From Epiperipatus broadwayi (Eukaryota > Onychophora > Udeonychophora > Euonychophora > Peripatidae), in contig JAQFVV010013080.1 of assembly GCA_028023455.1 (NCBI GenBank), positions 186,001 through 250,000 on the forward strand: 64,000 nt of DNA. The letters run 5' to 3'. Under the pieces are notes generated by a model, which ran no database searches, was not told the DNA's origin, and worked only from the letters and a program-made list of their open reading frames with translations. Positions 13,985-25,155 of the stretch are shown piece by piece (the first letter of the stretch is position 1; each line of letters opens with the position of its first letter). A program made the translations under genes and the position numbers.

Positions 13985-15602
13985 CAACAGTTATGAGCAA
14001 GCATGGAAGATAGTGATCATGTGATGTTTTAAGGTTTAATACATTGTTTTTATCTGTAATTTTAAATAATTTACCAGAATTATTGTTTTTCTGCATATAA
14101 TGTATTGAAATTGTATTATATTTAAATTCTAACATTTTAATCCCAAAATTGAGAATTTAGATATATGATATGAATATTAAAATCTATGTAAAAATGAAAT
14201 TTATATCGAGATATTTAAATTTCATCTTTTTATATCTATTAACAATATGATTTGTATATATAATTTTCATTTATAATGATATTTATATGTATTGGTTATT
14301 TATCGTTTTGAAGAAACTCTGAGTAGTTGAAACTGTCACTAATTTGGAAGTTTAAATATAATAAAATATTGTATTAGCATTGTGTTGAATACATAAAAAA
14401 GTGCATTGTTTTTATCAATAACATTTTAAAGTCAAATCATTAATATCTTAAATCTAACTACATTTTTTTTTAAACTAAAAAGAAATTTTAACAATTATTA
14501 TTTTTAATTTTTGTTTCATATTTTGATTATTATTTAAAATTTATTATTTTAGAAATTATTGTTTATCATCAAAATAGCACAGAATGAATAAATTTAGTAC
14601 AGGTTTATACATGTAATAAATATATATATACATTTATTAATGTTTTTTTTTTTATTACTGAGTAATGTATAAGCTATTATTTTTAATAAAGGATATGTTT
14701 GTTTATATTTTTACTGTTAATTTTATTGCTGAATTATCTTCTACACACATATGTTATTGTTTTTCTTTTTCTTTTTGTACATTTTTTTTAAATATTGAAA
14801 GAGTTTATGGTTTTGAAAACTTTAAAAAACCACTAGTTTGGAATTATTTGGAATATTATTTGATATATAATTTAAGGATTTAATATGTGGGAATGTAATA
14901 GAAATTATTAGCAATATGTTATTGTAATTTGCTTCATGTAGTAGGATTTAATAGAGAAGAGTAATGTTAGATATTTTTTGATTTCAAAGAGAAAAATGCC
15001 CACATCAAATCTTATTGCTACAATTTTTTTTTTATTCATTTAAAATAAATTAATTAAAAAAAAAAAAAAATCATATAATTAAAATTTAAAATATATTACA
15101 GAAGATAAAATTGTTAGAAAATGGTAATAATTAAACCCAGTTTTGTTGCTTTGTATATGGCAACTTTAAATGTTTAATATATTTTTATTTAATTAAAAGC
15201 CAACCTTTTTTTTAGTGAGGGACAAAATATTAAGTGAAAAAGTGTTTTAGTCCAATTGGTTACACCAATGCTAAAAATTGTATTTATTCCAATTATTTTT
15301 AAAAATTGTTTTATTTTTTATTTTTATAAATATATAATTTTATTCCAAATATAAATTCAAGAAGAATAAATTATTTCAAGACATTTCAAATTGCAATTTA
15401 AAATAGAAAGAAAATTTCTGCTCATGATTTCAAATACAAACCAATTAAATACTATATGTTTCAAACTGCATCAGAACATTTTAATAATTTATTTTAATTT
15501 ACATAATAGACCCTTAACGTGTAAAAATGATCATTTGAAAAATTAAAAAAAATCTATTCTGATGAGTGTTACATAGATAGTTGTAATAGAATGTGCTAAT
15601 TT

Positions 15603-15612
15603 GGGGGGGGGG
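15603..15612 (+). repeat. run of ten G
   Basis: Ten consecutive G in otherwise very AT-rich DNA, one of four G/C runs of 10-12 bases in the window. Confidence 0.95.
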
Positions 15613-15969
15613 AGTTAAAATATTTTGTTAAGCATGTTAAAATATAATTTTCTATAATTTATAGTTTTGTGGAGTATATTTTGCAGAAAGTGTATTAAAA
15701 ATAACCTTTTGTGATAAAAAAAAAAAAACAGCTTTTACTTAATATGCTAATAAAAATATAAAAGAGCAAACTATTTAAAAAAAGCAATACTTTTTAATAA
15801 TAAATTATATTTTTTATTACTAGAATTTTATTACATCTTACGGAATATTTATAAAAAAAGCTGATATATTTAATATGAAGAGTCCTACTAAATGACATTT
15901 TAAAGATGCTGTTTGCTTTTTCCATGAAAAAAAAGTATCTTGTTTTGACACTTCTGTTTTTTTTAAGTG

Positions 15970-16010
15970 TCATAGCAGTCACGCCGACCTCTCGCCCACC
16001 AATGCACTTC
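15970..16010 (+). repeat. GC-rich patch resembling a tRNA-derived SINE head
   Basis: A short island of much higher GC than its surroundings reads CATAGCAGTCACGCCGACC followed by TCTCGCCCACC. The pattern is like the A-box half of tRNA-derived SINE heads (TAGCRGTYA ... GCCTCTCGCCC). No B box or tail follows. The motif cacttctgttttt occurs on both sides (about 15949 and 16004), which could be a target duplication around a truncated insertion. The family assignment is tentative. Confidence 0.35.
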
Positions 16011-17040
16011 TGTTTTTATTAGAGAATAAAGCATAATGTGTAAGAAGTTAATCTTTTATAGTGGAGGTATTGAATTTTGAAGCATTCAGAAGCAAAATTC
16101 AATATTTTTTAATAAAAAAAAAGAGCTGCATTTTAGACAAATCAAAAATTCGTCAAAATATATTGAGTTTATAAAATATATTATTGGCATATTAGATTTT
16201 TTTTTCTTTTTCAAGTAATAAAATATTTATGACAGTTTTCTTAAAGCCAAAATTTATGATTTTGAAATAAAATAATAATAATAAGAAAATAGTCAAAAAT
16301 AAAATTTATATTGAATTATTATCTCTTTTTTTTTCTTCAAACATAGATGTTTGTGGCTGCTATATTTATATTATTAAATTTATATTATTATTTAAACTTA
16401 ATTAGTATCATGTTTATATGTGGTCTTCATTCTGTGTGAAAATTAAAAAGAAAAAAAAAATGATTATATTAATAGAATCCGTTTAAGGACTGCTTTCTAA
16501 TAATTATAATAAGATTGGAAATAGATCTTTTATTCTATGGTGATTAATCAAAATGCAGAATTTAGGTTATCAATATATGCTTTTCCATTAGCCAATAATT
16601 TTAAATTTTTGCTAACTAGTACATTCACTCTAGTTATATTTATTAATATATTTGTTTGCTTAATATGCTTTATTTTTCATATGAAATTAAATTTTTAGAT
16701 TTATTGACTACATAGACTGTCTAGGAAAAGACAAATAAAATGTGTACTTGCTTTTTATCAGGATTATTTTTAATACTTACTTCTCTCTAATGCATAATGG
16801 TAAACTGACATCTGTTGCATTTGCTGATGGACCTATAATTTTTGTTGTTTGTTTGATAGATGAAATTACAATATAATCTAGATAATCACTGGAGTAAAGC
16901 ATTCTCCCCTCAGACTTGGAATACATCAAACTCTATTGACAAAGGATCAATAAGTGAATGGATTCACCTATAAATGTTTATAAGTTTATTCTTATCAACA
17001 TTGATGGAAATGTAGAATGAATTTAATATATCAGACAGTT

Positions 17041-17100
17041 GAAAACATGACAATAATGATTGTTAAATTTATAGTCAGATATACAAGGATGCAGACTTTT
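17041..17100 (+). repeat. left copy of a ~60-bp direct repeat flanking RTE copy A
   Basis: Starts GAAAACATGACAATAATGAT and is recognisably similar to 18723-18781, with many substitutions. The two copies bracket RTE copy A. That suggests an unusually long target duplication or a duplicated landing site, but the match is diverged and judged by eye. Confidence 0.45.
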
Positions 17101-17160
17101 GAGAGTAATAACTTAGCATTGCAAATATCAATGGAAATACAGATCAAATTCAATATATAA

Positions 17161-18710
17161 TTATCATCATTTTCAGCCAGGAGGTCTTTTCAAGTTTACT
17201 CCACATTTGCTCATGCATAGTCTCTTTTCTTCTCATCATACTACCAGCAAACTTTCTTATTTTATACATTTATCTCACATATGGGTTCTTTCTAGGTTAT
17301 TTATAATCTATTGGAATCCATTTTAAGATTTCAACGGTTTATCTATTATCATTTCTTTTGGTAATCTGCTCAGCACAGCTCCATTTCAATTTTTTAATTC
17401 TTTCAATGATGTCAATAATATCTATTCATTCTTTCACCCAAATCTTCTTGTAATTCCCAATATACATCTCTTCATACTTTGGTAAATGGTCTGAAACCTT
17501 TGAATTGTTTTTTGGTTAAGTGTCCAAATTTCAAATGTATAAAAGGAATTGGTAAAACCCTCTCCTAGAAACCATCATTTTCAAATATGGTATATTTCAT
17601 TTTAGTATTAAATTATTTCTATCAAAAGCACTCCATCAAAAGTGTGATTCTATAATTAATTTCATTCATTATATTTCCATCTGTATTAATAATCTGACCT
17701 AGATATTTGAAGTTGATAATTTCTTATTCATGATTAACAGTTTTTATTATCTTCTGAGAAAATCCATTGAATATTACTTTAGTCTTATTTCCATCTGATA
17801 ACTCTTGTAAAATTTCCTCAATGTCTGAAGTATTATTGGCAAAAACACATTATCTGCAAAATCTAGATGTTTTAAATAATCTCCATTTATTTTTACTTCC
17901 ATAGTTTCTATTTTAATCCACATCATCCTTCTGGTCATATTGCAGTAAAAAGTTTTGGAGATATGGAATTATCTTGCTATATACCCTTAATAATTTTAAT
18001 ATTTTAGTGCTATTTTGTGATCTAATCATTGCTATTACATTTTGATAAGGATGTTTTAGACTATGACAGTTTCCTAGTTCTATTTCTGCATGTGCTTTAA
18101 TTACACAAAATATATAGAATCAAATTCCTTCATAATGGTAACTTATAGTCATTGGTTCTTTATATAACAATACTTGGATGTGATCCACTGTGCCAAAACT
18201 ATTTTTAAATGAAGATGGATTTTTTTTTGCTTAGTTTGAATCCAAATTATCAGAAATTTGGTACATAATTTCGACAATAATTTTTTATTTCATTACTTTT
18301 TTTTTTAAGATATCAATAATAATTCCACCACTTCTTGGAGCTTTCCCCTTTTTCATAGATTTAACTGTATGCTTACCTTTTCATTTAAAATGCTTGGCAA
18401 TTCAGAAGTTGTAGTAATTATAGTGATGATTTTCTTTTATTTTTGACTATTGCTTTATAATTTTTTGTAGAATTCTTCTACACATTTTATTTTTTTTATT
18501 ACTGAAATAATTTTTTTCCCAATACCAAGATGTTATTATATACTTTTGAAACTTTTTATTTTTTTTTCTATACCTTACTAATTCACCATTATATATTTTT
18601 ATACTATTATTAATTCCATTTTATATAACTTTGCAGAACTCCAGATATTCAATTTTTTTATTAGGTTATTTTTAAGTATTTTTACATTTATTTTGTTCAT
18701 ACATTCAGTA
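17161..18710 (-). mobile_element. RTE LINE copy A, 5'-truncated and decayed
   Basis: This is the 3' two-fifths or so of the RTE family seen complete in copy C. The 3' end is at 17161, where a short ATC-rich tail precedes the sequence matching copy C's end (aggtctttt...tttactcc). Going up the window it follows copy C through the C-terminal region, the reverse transcriptase (the FADD region at about 17840-17870 and the DYEKAF region near 18110-18135) and the RT-N-terminal linker near 18500-18650. It then stops at about 18710. There is no endonuclease domain, consistent with 5' truncation on insertion, and frames are destroyed by stops and indels. A segment of the thumb region (17560-17830) that copy C has lost is retained here. 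Confidence 0.8.
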
Positions 18711-18722
18711 TATTAGCCAGAT

Positions 18723-18781
18723 GAAAACATGACATTACTAATTATTAAATTAATAGTGAATTATATGTGAATGGAGACTTA
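18723..18781 (+). repeat. right copy of the ~60-bp direct repeat flanking RTE copy A
   Basis: Starts GAAAACATGACATTACTAAT and pairs with 17041-17100 on the other side of RTE copy A. Similarity persists for about 60 bp with substitutions and small indels. Confidence 0.45.
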
Positions 18782-18903
18782 ATGTCATTTATAATGAACT
18801 CATTTTAATAATCTAATAGAAGATAATTTGAAACATTATATGTAAGGTGATTATATCTTCATATAATAAAATAAATCAGTGATATAATATAATATAAAAT
18901 ATC

Positions 18904-19003
18904 TTTATATAACAGCAATAATATATATAATAATCATATATTAAATAGCTTTTTTAAGTATGATTATTATATATATATATATATATTATTGCTGTTATAT
19001 AAA
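18904..19003. repeat. 100-bp AT-rich hairpin with ~35-bp arms
   Basis: The left arm 18904-18938 pairs with the right arm 18959-19003. The outer stem (TTTATATAACAGCAATAATA) is essentially perfect, the inner part is a TA run of different length in each arm, and the loop is about 20 bases. It could be a small palindromic MITE or a hairpin grown from a TA microsatellite. The non-repetitive AACAGCAAT stem argues for the former. Confidence 0.8.
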
Positions 19004-19384
19004 TTTATATTATATCATTAATTTATTTTAATATATGTCAAAGCAGCATAACGTATTAATCTTCTTTCCATTTTTGATGATCATATAATAAAAATATTGT
19101 GATAATTCATAAGAGAATATACAAAATGTGCAACTTCATATAATGCATATTTATTTTACTTAGAGATTTTAATTCAAAATAGATATTAAAATAATATTAA
19201 GAATATCTGTGCACATCCTGGAGCAACTATAATTATTTTATGAAAATTTAAAACTTGATATATTAAGAACAATAGTTATGAAAGAAGTAAAAGAGCAAAT
19301 AATCTTAGATTTAATAAAGAAAAATCTATATAATTATAGAATATGGAAAAATGAATTTTATGAAAAATGGAATAACCAAACTTA

Positions 19385-19895
19385 AAACTGAATCAGCATT
19401 TGTATAATTCTGAAATAAAGTGCTTTGGTTTTTTTTTTTTAATTAAAAGAAATGAAATATCAAATAGTTTAACCATAAAATATATAAAGTATTCATTTAT
19501 TAATTTATCGTATAGCTTTTTTAGTTTTGTTAAATGATTTGTTTTTAGATATAGGAATAAGTTTATTATTAATATCATTATTTTACATGTATATTATCAA
19601 TTTTTACATATATTTGGTACTAACACATTTGGTGTTAATGGTTAAACATTAATCTTTTTCTATTTGTATAACCCTTGATATCTCATTTCCATGTCATATC
19701 CTTCATATTAATGAAATGTTTGTAGTTAATGCAATTGCATTATTTCAAATTTATCATAATTGCAAGTAAATAGCCAAATAATGAGATTAAAAAATTGTGG
19801 AATAAGAAGATGGCAATCAGCACATACACATTAATTTTAAAAACTAAAAATAAAATGACTTGTAATAAATATATCACAGATTGCATAAAAATGCA
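19385..19895 (+). repeat. dispersed repeat of unknown class, copy 1
   Basis: Aligns along its length, in the same orientation, with 48748-49365. Shared landmarks in order are agcatttgtata, gaaatatc.aa.ta.t..aaccata, a ttaatttat.gt.tagctttttt block, tttacatgt, gttaatggttaaa.ttaatctttt, gatatctcatttcca, catattaatgaaatgtttgt, and aataaatatatcacagatt near the end. Copy 1 lacks a trinucleotide array and a hAT-end-like block present in copy 2. No coding potential was seen. It may be a non-autonomous transposon, but termini were not resolved. Confidence 0.75.
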
Positions 19896-19944
19896 TTATA
19901 TTAATTCATTGATATATTTCCCCTTTTCTGCCATTAATCAGTTT

Positions 19945-22260
19945 TTTTAGTAACTTCTAATTCTCTATCATCAATCTTTATATAAGTATATTTTTTTAAA
20001 ATTAAATATTACTTTAGTTTTTTTTTTAAATTTTATTTTTAGTTGTACTTTCTTACTTTCATATGATAACACATAAAATATTATGATGCTTTGAAGCATT
20101 CTTTTTGAATTTAATATCTTGAGATCTAGATGACTTGTGTAATGTTTATTTTTCATTACCTTCATTTCCCATTTTAATGTACAAAATATTTTCCATAAAA
20201 CAAGATTCACTCTGCCTTAAATCCGTATTATTTTTTTAAAATTATCATTATACAGTCTTATCATTACAATTGTATTTTGGAAAATAATCTTCACACTTTG
20301 ACAATATCTTATATCTATGTCTTGCCATTCCAAAGCTTTAATTTCTGCCATAATATTAATAGAATTAAATAGCTTTCATAATCTACACTGCCAAATTATA
20401 ATGGCAGTTTATATTAATTGACTCTTCTATAATTTTTTTAAAATAATGGTATATGATCTACTATGCTATAAATACTTTTAAATACAGTTTATTCTTTCAT
20501 CTGGTTTGAATTCAAAATTCTCTAGAAGGATTTATATTGATCTTACTAAAATTTTTATATATAAATAATAGAAATCTAACAAGATATTTGTTTGTGATAT
20601 CTTCCTCTTTTATTAAATATCATTTGGAATATCTATTACCTAGCTCTTTGGAATAGAGTTTTATCAGCAATTTTATCATTTCCGTATATCTTTAATAATC
20701 TATTATTTACTAGATATTTTTCATTCTTCTTATTTAAAATACTTGATATTTCCAAAAATGTGATTAATATAGGGGTTAATTTTTTTTCTAATATAGTTTT
20801 TTTCCCACTATTTCTTTATGGATTTCTTCTCTGAGTTTAAATAATAATGCCATCTGTTTTTTTTTTTTTTATCATTGAAAAATAATTTTTCTTTTAATAT
20901 TTATATGTTTGAGATTTTTTTTTCTATAGCTGTATTTGCCATATCACAGTGATATTTTCTTATATCATCTTTTCATAACATTTTACAGAATTTCTGATAT
21001 TCAATTCATTTAAATGCATCATTTTTAAAGATATTTGTTAGTTATCAGTTATCATTTTATTGATCTCATTTAAATCTAAGCCATCTTCAAAATTTGTTAA
21101 TATTTTAAAATAATTTACAAGTACTAGTTTAAATTTAATGGTATGTTTATAAAGTTGAGGGATATTTACTGTTAATATTCTCTTTTTTAATAACATGTTT
21201 TTATTACCTACATTACACTAATTGTTGATATTTTTCTATGTTCTATCTTTTAAGTATATTGTAATTTTTTCTTTGTGAAAATATGATTCAGCTCTGTTAT
21301 GCCTTCATTTAAATATTTCTTCATTTCCATTTAGAATTTTTATCAACAAGGAATTTCATAATTGATCATTTCCCTTCAAATTCTACAAGTTTATGTTCTC
21401 TTATTTTTGGTTACATAATCAAATTTATCCACACCACTGTCAATCATTTTTATTTCTATTATTAAAAATGGCAGTGATGATTTTAAAATATTTAGTTTCA
21501 TTTATTTATCTATTTAGCATATGTTTTTTATAGCTCAACTATTGTAAAATATCACACAGAATTTATAAAGATTCCAACAAGGAGATATAGGCTTTATTAT
21601 TCTCTTCTAATACTGAAATCTTATATTTATCAGTCATTAACTATATGATTTTTGATTTTTGTTAATCTACTTCTACAAAGATCATTGGCTACTAAATTTC
21701 ATTTATCAAACAGATAAGTGCAAAAACAATAAGGTGTTCTGAATCTGTATCTAGGAAGATCAAATACATCTGGCTTTAAAAAAGATATTTGTGTGCAATT
21801 TTGTGAGAATCATATTTTTTATTTCATAATTCTTCAATTGAAGAGTCTTGGCTGAACATCCAAAAAGGAATCTTGATTTGGCAAAAATCTTTGATGATAA
21901 AATTATATCTTGAATTTTTGGTGAGTTTAATTTGATTATCAGCTTTTTATACATTTTTTAAAGTGATTTATCAGTCTTGACACTATATCTAGGATAAACC
22001 ATCAGTTTTTACCATATTGATCTTCTATTTTTTATTTATTTATGGTGAATCCTACTGTATTTATACTTTCAATATTTTTGCCTTTATAAAGAAGTATATG
22101 CCCATTTTTCAAATCAATTCTCTCTTCACTTTTTTTTTCACAAAGCCCAACAATATCCCTTTTAATATTAGACTTATTTGTTCAATTTATGCAGTTTTTT
22201 GTTATTTGAAGTGGTTGTGGTCTACTCAATTTATTCATTAGTTCTACAACAGACAAATAT
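19945..22260 (-). mobile_element. RTE LINE copy B, decayed, split by another LINE fragment
   Basis: Minus-strand RTE copy collinear with copy C. It runs from a thumb-region block at 19945-20220, through the reverse transcriptase at 20280-20900 and the linker at 20900-21200, into the endonuclease at 21200-21500. It resumes from about 21985 to 22260 with the N-terminal endonuclease block. The 3' terminal region is not visible upstream of 19945. Many stops and indels. The part of the endonuclease between 21500 and 21985 is displaced by an unrelated insertion (separate entry). Confidence 0.75.
21520..21975 (-). mobile_element. insertion inside RTE copy B related to the LINE at 60.5-62 kb
   Basis: This segment does not follow the RTE family but resembles 60490-60960. 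Shared landmarks are agattccaa, TCT-AGGAAGATCAAAT, and a block of the form gtcttg...acatccaaaaaggaatcttgat. At 60.5 kb the same sequence is the 3' part of a second LINE family on the minus strand, so this is best read as a 5'-truncated copy of that family inserted in copy B. A 64-codon minus-strand frame (21760-21954) lies within it and shows no motif I recognise. Confidence 0.55.
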
Positions 22261-22314
22261 TGCAGTGTAAAACTGAAAATGCAGTTTTTTTACTTTCTAA
22301 ATTTATATATTAGT

Positions 22315-22447
22315 ATATATGGATGGATGAAATAAAGTGTACTAGAGATGATGTAGAAAAGATAAGCTAGAGATTAGAGATGGATTGAACTTGGAGAGAC
22401 CTTCATCCTGCAGTGGAATGATAATGGTTGATGATGATGATGATGAT
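22315..22447 (+). mobile_element. RTE LINE fragment D, 3' end only, plus strand
   Basis: A short plus-strand piece of the RTE family. GGATGGATGAAATAAAGTG and ATTGAACTTGGAGAGACC match the reverse complement of the last ~130 bp of copy C. It ends in a (TGA)n tail at about 22430-22447. Such short 3'-end repeats are typical of RTE elements. It is severely 5' truncated. It lies tail-to-tail with copy C, whose own tail starts about 140 bp further on. Confidence 0.85.
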
Positions 22448-22639
22448 ATTAACATATTTTGAATAAATTTTTAAATTCAGCCTTTATTATTTTCTTTAAT
22501 TATTTTTTAATATTTGTTTGTTTTGCTTTTTTAAATTGTATTTAGATTATGAAAATCCTTATTATAGCAGTTTATATATGTAATATATCATCATCATCAA
22601 CCATTATCAATCCACTGCAGGATGAAGGTCTCTCCAAGT

Positions 22640-23623
22640 TTAATCCATCTTTTCCGATCTTTAACTTCTCTTCTCCACATCACCCCTGCACACTTTCTTA
22701 TTTCATTCATTCATCTCACATGTGGTCTCTTTCTGGGTCTTTTACAATCTCTTGGAATCCAGTTTAAAATTTCAATTGTCCATCTTTTATCATCTCTTCT
22801 AGCAATATGTCCAGCCCAACTCCACTTCAGTCTTTTAATTTTTTCAATGAGGTCAGTAACACCTGTTTGTTCTCTTACCCATACATTGCATTTTCGATCT
22901 CCTGCAACATTTCCCGTAGCTCTAAAGCATTATTTGCAAAAGCAACTACATCATCTGCAAAATCTAAATGACTTAAATAATCTCCATTTACTTTCACTCC
23001 TCTAGCTTCCCATTTTAATCCACAAAATACTTCTTGCAGCACTGCTGTAAAAAGTTTTGGAGATATGGAGTCACCCTGTCTTATACTCTTCTCAATGTTA
23101 ACTTTCCTACTATCATTATGTAATCTAATTGTTGCTGTTGCATTTTATAAATATTTTTTAAAATATGACAATATCCTGGATCTATCTATACCTTGATGAT
23201 CCAATGCTTTAATCACTGAAGAAATGTTTATAGAATCAAATGCCTTTTCATAATCTACAAATCCTAAGCATAATGACAACTCATATTCATTTGTCCTTTC
23301 TATAACTTCTCTCAATACCTGGATATTATTTACTGTAGTAAAACCACTTTTAAATCCAGATTGTTCTCTTGGTTGGTGGAAGTCCAGTGTTCTCTGTAGA
23401 CGAGTTGTAATTATCTTAGTTAAAATTTTGTATAAAACTGATAAAAGACTGATAGGTCTGTAATTTTTAATATCTTCTTTATCACCTTTTTTTAAATATT
23501 AATACTGCATTCTTCCAATCATCTGGTACATCTTTATCATTTAGACATTTGGAATATAACTTTGCTAAAATTTTTTCTATTTCGTCACCTGCTTCTTTTA
23601 TTATTTCAATTATAATTCCATCA
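22640..23623 (-). pseudogene. RTE copy C: reverse transcriptase and C-terminus (broken)
   Basis: Continues the RTE protein after a frame break at 23624. Blocks on the minus strand: NYRPISLLSVLYKI at about 23430-23470; FVDYEKAFDSI at 23229-23255 with the first catalytic Asp; RQGDSISPKLFTA near 23060; and LDFADDVVAF at about 22944-22961, the FADD active-site box of LINE reverse transcriptases. After the box the thumb is cut short at EIENAM (about 22885) and joins directly to a C-terminal piece, LIEKIKRLKWSWAGHIARRD (about 22790-22860), which in complete family members lies several hundred bases further on. So the copy has an internal deletion as well as stops and frameshifts. Plus-strand frames such as 22622-23005 are antisense shadows. 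Confidence 0.88.
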
Positions 23624-25155
23624 TTACCTACCTGGAGCTTTCCCTTTCTTCATAAATTTAATTGCATGCCTCACTTCCTCATTCAAAATTCTGGGCAATT
23701 TAGAAGATGTAATAGGCATCGGAGGTACTTGTTTTTTATTACTATATAATTCTTGATAGAAGTCTTTTACACATTTCATGATGTCATCTCTGTTTTTAGT
23801 ATTAATGCCATCTTTTTTTCTTACTGCAGATATAAATTTTCTACCAATACCAAAATGTTGTTTTACACTCTTTAGACTTTTATTCTCTTCTACAGCTTTC
23901 CTTGCTAGTTCACAATTATACTTTCTTATATCATTTTCAACTCTTTTCTGCACCATTTTACTAAATTTGAGATATTCAATCTTTTTTAATGCATCATTGT
24001 TGTATATCCTCATATTCCTTCCTTTTTCCATAAATTCTCTAGTCTCAGTAGAAATTTTATTGGTCAATTGCTGCTTTTTTCTACCAGCTATCTTTGTTGC
24101 AGTTTTTAAAAATGTATCATTTATTTTCTTATTAATTTCATTCAAATCTGAATCATGTTCAAAATCTACTAATACTTGAAACTGATTTGTAAGTTCTAAT
24201 TTAAATTCATTAGAATGCTTCTGAAGATTAGGAATATCAAATGTAAATATTGTTTTTCTTAATAATTTTTGTCTCTCTAGTTTTGCATTAACATGTATCT
24301 TACATCTTACTAATCGATGATCACTTCCTGTGTTAAATTTATTAAGAACATTACAATCTTGAAATATGTATTTTCTGTTAGTCAAAATATAATCCAATTC
24401 TGCTCTATCTTCATTTAGATGCTTCCATGTCATTTTCCTTTTAACATTTTTCTCAAAAAAAAAATTCATAATATAAAGTTTTTCTTTTTTTGCAAACTCC
24501 ACAAGTTTATGTCTTCTCTCATTTCTATTACCATAACCAAAATTACCTACAGCATTTTCGTCTTTCATTTGTTTACCAATTCTAGCATTAAAGTCTCCCA
24601 TAACAATTTTAAAATGTTGTTTACTCTGATCAAAAGCCTTTTGTACATCCATATAAAAATCTTCTACTACTTCATCACTATGAGAACTTGTTGGGGCATA
24701 AACCTGAATTATCTGCATTTGGTATCTGCTATTAAATTGTAAAACTAATCTTGCTACTCTGTCCAATACACCATCAATCTCCACAATGTTATTCTTCCAT
24801 TTTTTATTTATAATGAATCCTACTCCACTTGTATTTCCAATATTTGTGTCTTTATAGTAGAGTACATGTCCACTTTTAAATCAATTGTTTCTTCATTTTT
24901 TTTTCTAACTTCACAAAGTCCAATAATGTTCCATTTAATATAAGATAGTTCTTCTTCTAACTCTTGCAATCTTCCTTCACTTGAAAGAGATCTGCAGTTG
25001 TAAGTACTTAAATAAAAAGTTGTCATCAAATGGCAGCCTGAGTCCGCAATCAGGGGATTCTTAGCACACTCCGCCTTCGGCCACCAACCGCTGCCTTGGT
25101 TGGTGACTTTACAGCCTCCTGGGAATAAGAGCCATGATTTATTTTTGTCTGGCAT
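23624..25155 (-). pseudogene. RTE copy C: leader, endonuclease and linker (frameshifted)
   Basis: Two minus-strand frames, 25155-24820 (111 codons) and 24784-23624 (386 codons), together encode the front of the RTE protein and are separated by a frameshift near 24800-24870. The first holds a leader with ECAKNPLIADSGCHLM and then the endonuclease start STYNCRSLSS, followed by WNIIGLCEVR, the block with a catalytic Glu in APE-type endonucleases. The second continues with IQVYAPTSSH, KIVMGDFNARIG (the Asp/Asn catalytic block), ELDYILTNR and FNTGSDHRLVRC (the terminal SDH motif). All expected endonuclease motifs are therefore visible. A Lys-rich linker with a likely coiled stretch follows, then an RT-N-terminal piece ending KFMKKGKAPG. 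The ATG at 25155 is only the first in frame. The product would nick chromosomal DNA for target-primed reverse transcription, but this copy cannot make a full protein. Confidence 0.9.

Larger units (their letters stand above)
13985..17020. other. AT-rich DNA with a G run and a GC-rich patch
   Basis: Mostly featureless AT-rich DNA. It contains the 10-G run at 15603-15612 and the short GC-rich patch at 15974-16006, listed separately. Open frames at 14665-14883 and 15794-15982 show no motifs. Confidence 0.5.

Noticed and set aside
22622-23005. 127-codon plus-strand open frame
   Set aside because: It lies antisense to the reverse transcriptase and C-terminus of RTE copy C, whose minus-strand frame has clear motifs.
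23778-24179. 133-codon plus-strand open frame
   Set aside because: Antisense shadow of the endonuclease-RT linker of RTE copy C.
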